Source of the DNA: Bacillota bacterium
GTDB lineage: Bacteria > Bacillota > Clostridia > Christensenellales > Aristaeellaceae
Direction: 5' to 3'
Assembly: GCA_023435435.1 (NCBI GenBank)
Contig: JAEYRW010000017.1
Location: 1-8,119 of the forward strand
Length of the DNA: 8,119 nt
The translations under genes and the position numbers were made by a program. Shown here one piece after another: positions 8,106 to 8,119 of this stretch (its first letter is position 1; each line of letters opens with the position of its first letter). The notes beneath the pieces were generated by a model, which had not been told where the DNA came from, did no database searches, and saw nothing but the letters and a program-made list of their open reading frames with translations.

Positions 8106-8119
8106 GTCCGCGTTCGGTG

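Overview
The window looks like chromosomal DNA from a GC-rich anaerobic member of the Firmicutes, most likely a clostridial lineage. This is an inference from four things: adjacent lepA and hemW, strong GGAGG-type ribosome binding sites, GTG and TTG starts, and a corrinoid protein beside a PocR-type regulator. No species can be named from the sequence alone. All genes but one lie on the minus strand, so the story reads from right to left.

Right part (8119 to about 4640): a structured repeat (copy B, 7977-8105), a promoter, then a tightly packed operon lepA - hemW - Nudix hydrolase. lepA and hemW share one base (TGATG), and hemW and the Nudix gene overlap by four (ATGA). This is translation and cofactor housekeeping: an elongation factor GTPase, a radical-SAM haem chaperone-like protein and a nucleotide-diphosphate hydrolase.

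Middle (4637 to 2454): a second copy of the repeat (copy A, 4509-4637), then an AraC-family regulator with a cysteine-rich PocR-like sensor domain, then a corrinoid (B12-binding) protein of the methyltransferase type. The corrinoid gene has its own extended -10 element and its own terminator. No partner methyltransferase or corrinoid activase lies in the window, so its substrate cannot be read here.

Left part (2449 to 1): a short XRE-type HTH regulator on the plus strand faces the corrinoid gene, and each of the two has a separate hairpin terminator. The XRE gene is divergent from a two-gene minus-strand operon encoding a small four-helix membrane protein and an FGGY-family sugar kinase. Good promoters are visible on both sides of this divergent region.

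In four genes the longest open frame begins too far upstream (in two it crosses a promoter, in one the repeat, in lepA both). Ribosome binding sites and promoter positions support shorter starts, given in the entries. The most unusual item is the pair of 129-base repeats. Their first hairpin has kept its pairing while two base pairs changed on both sides, which suggests a structured element acting as RNA or folded DNA.
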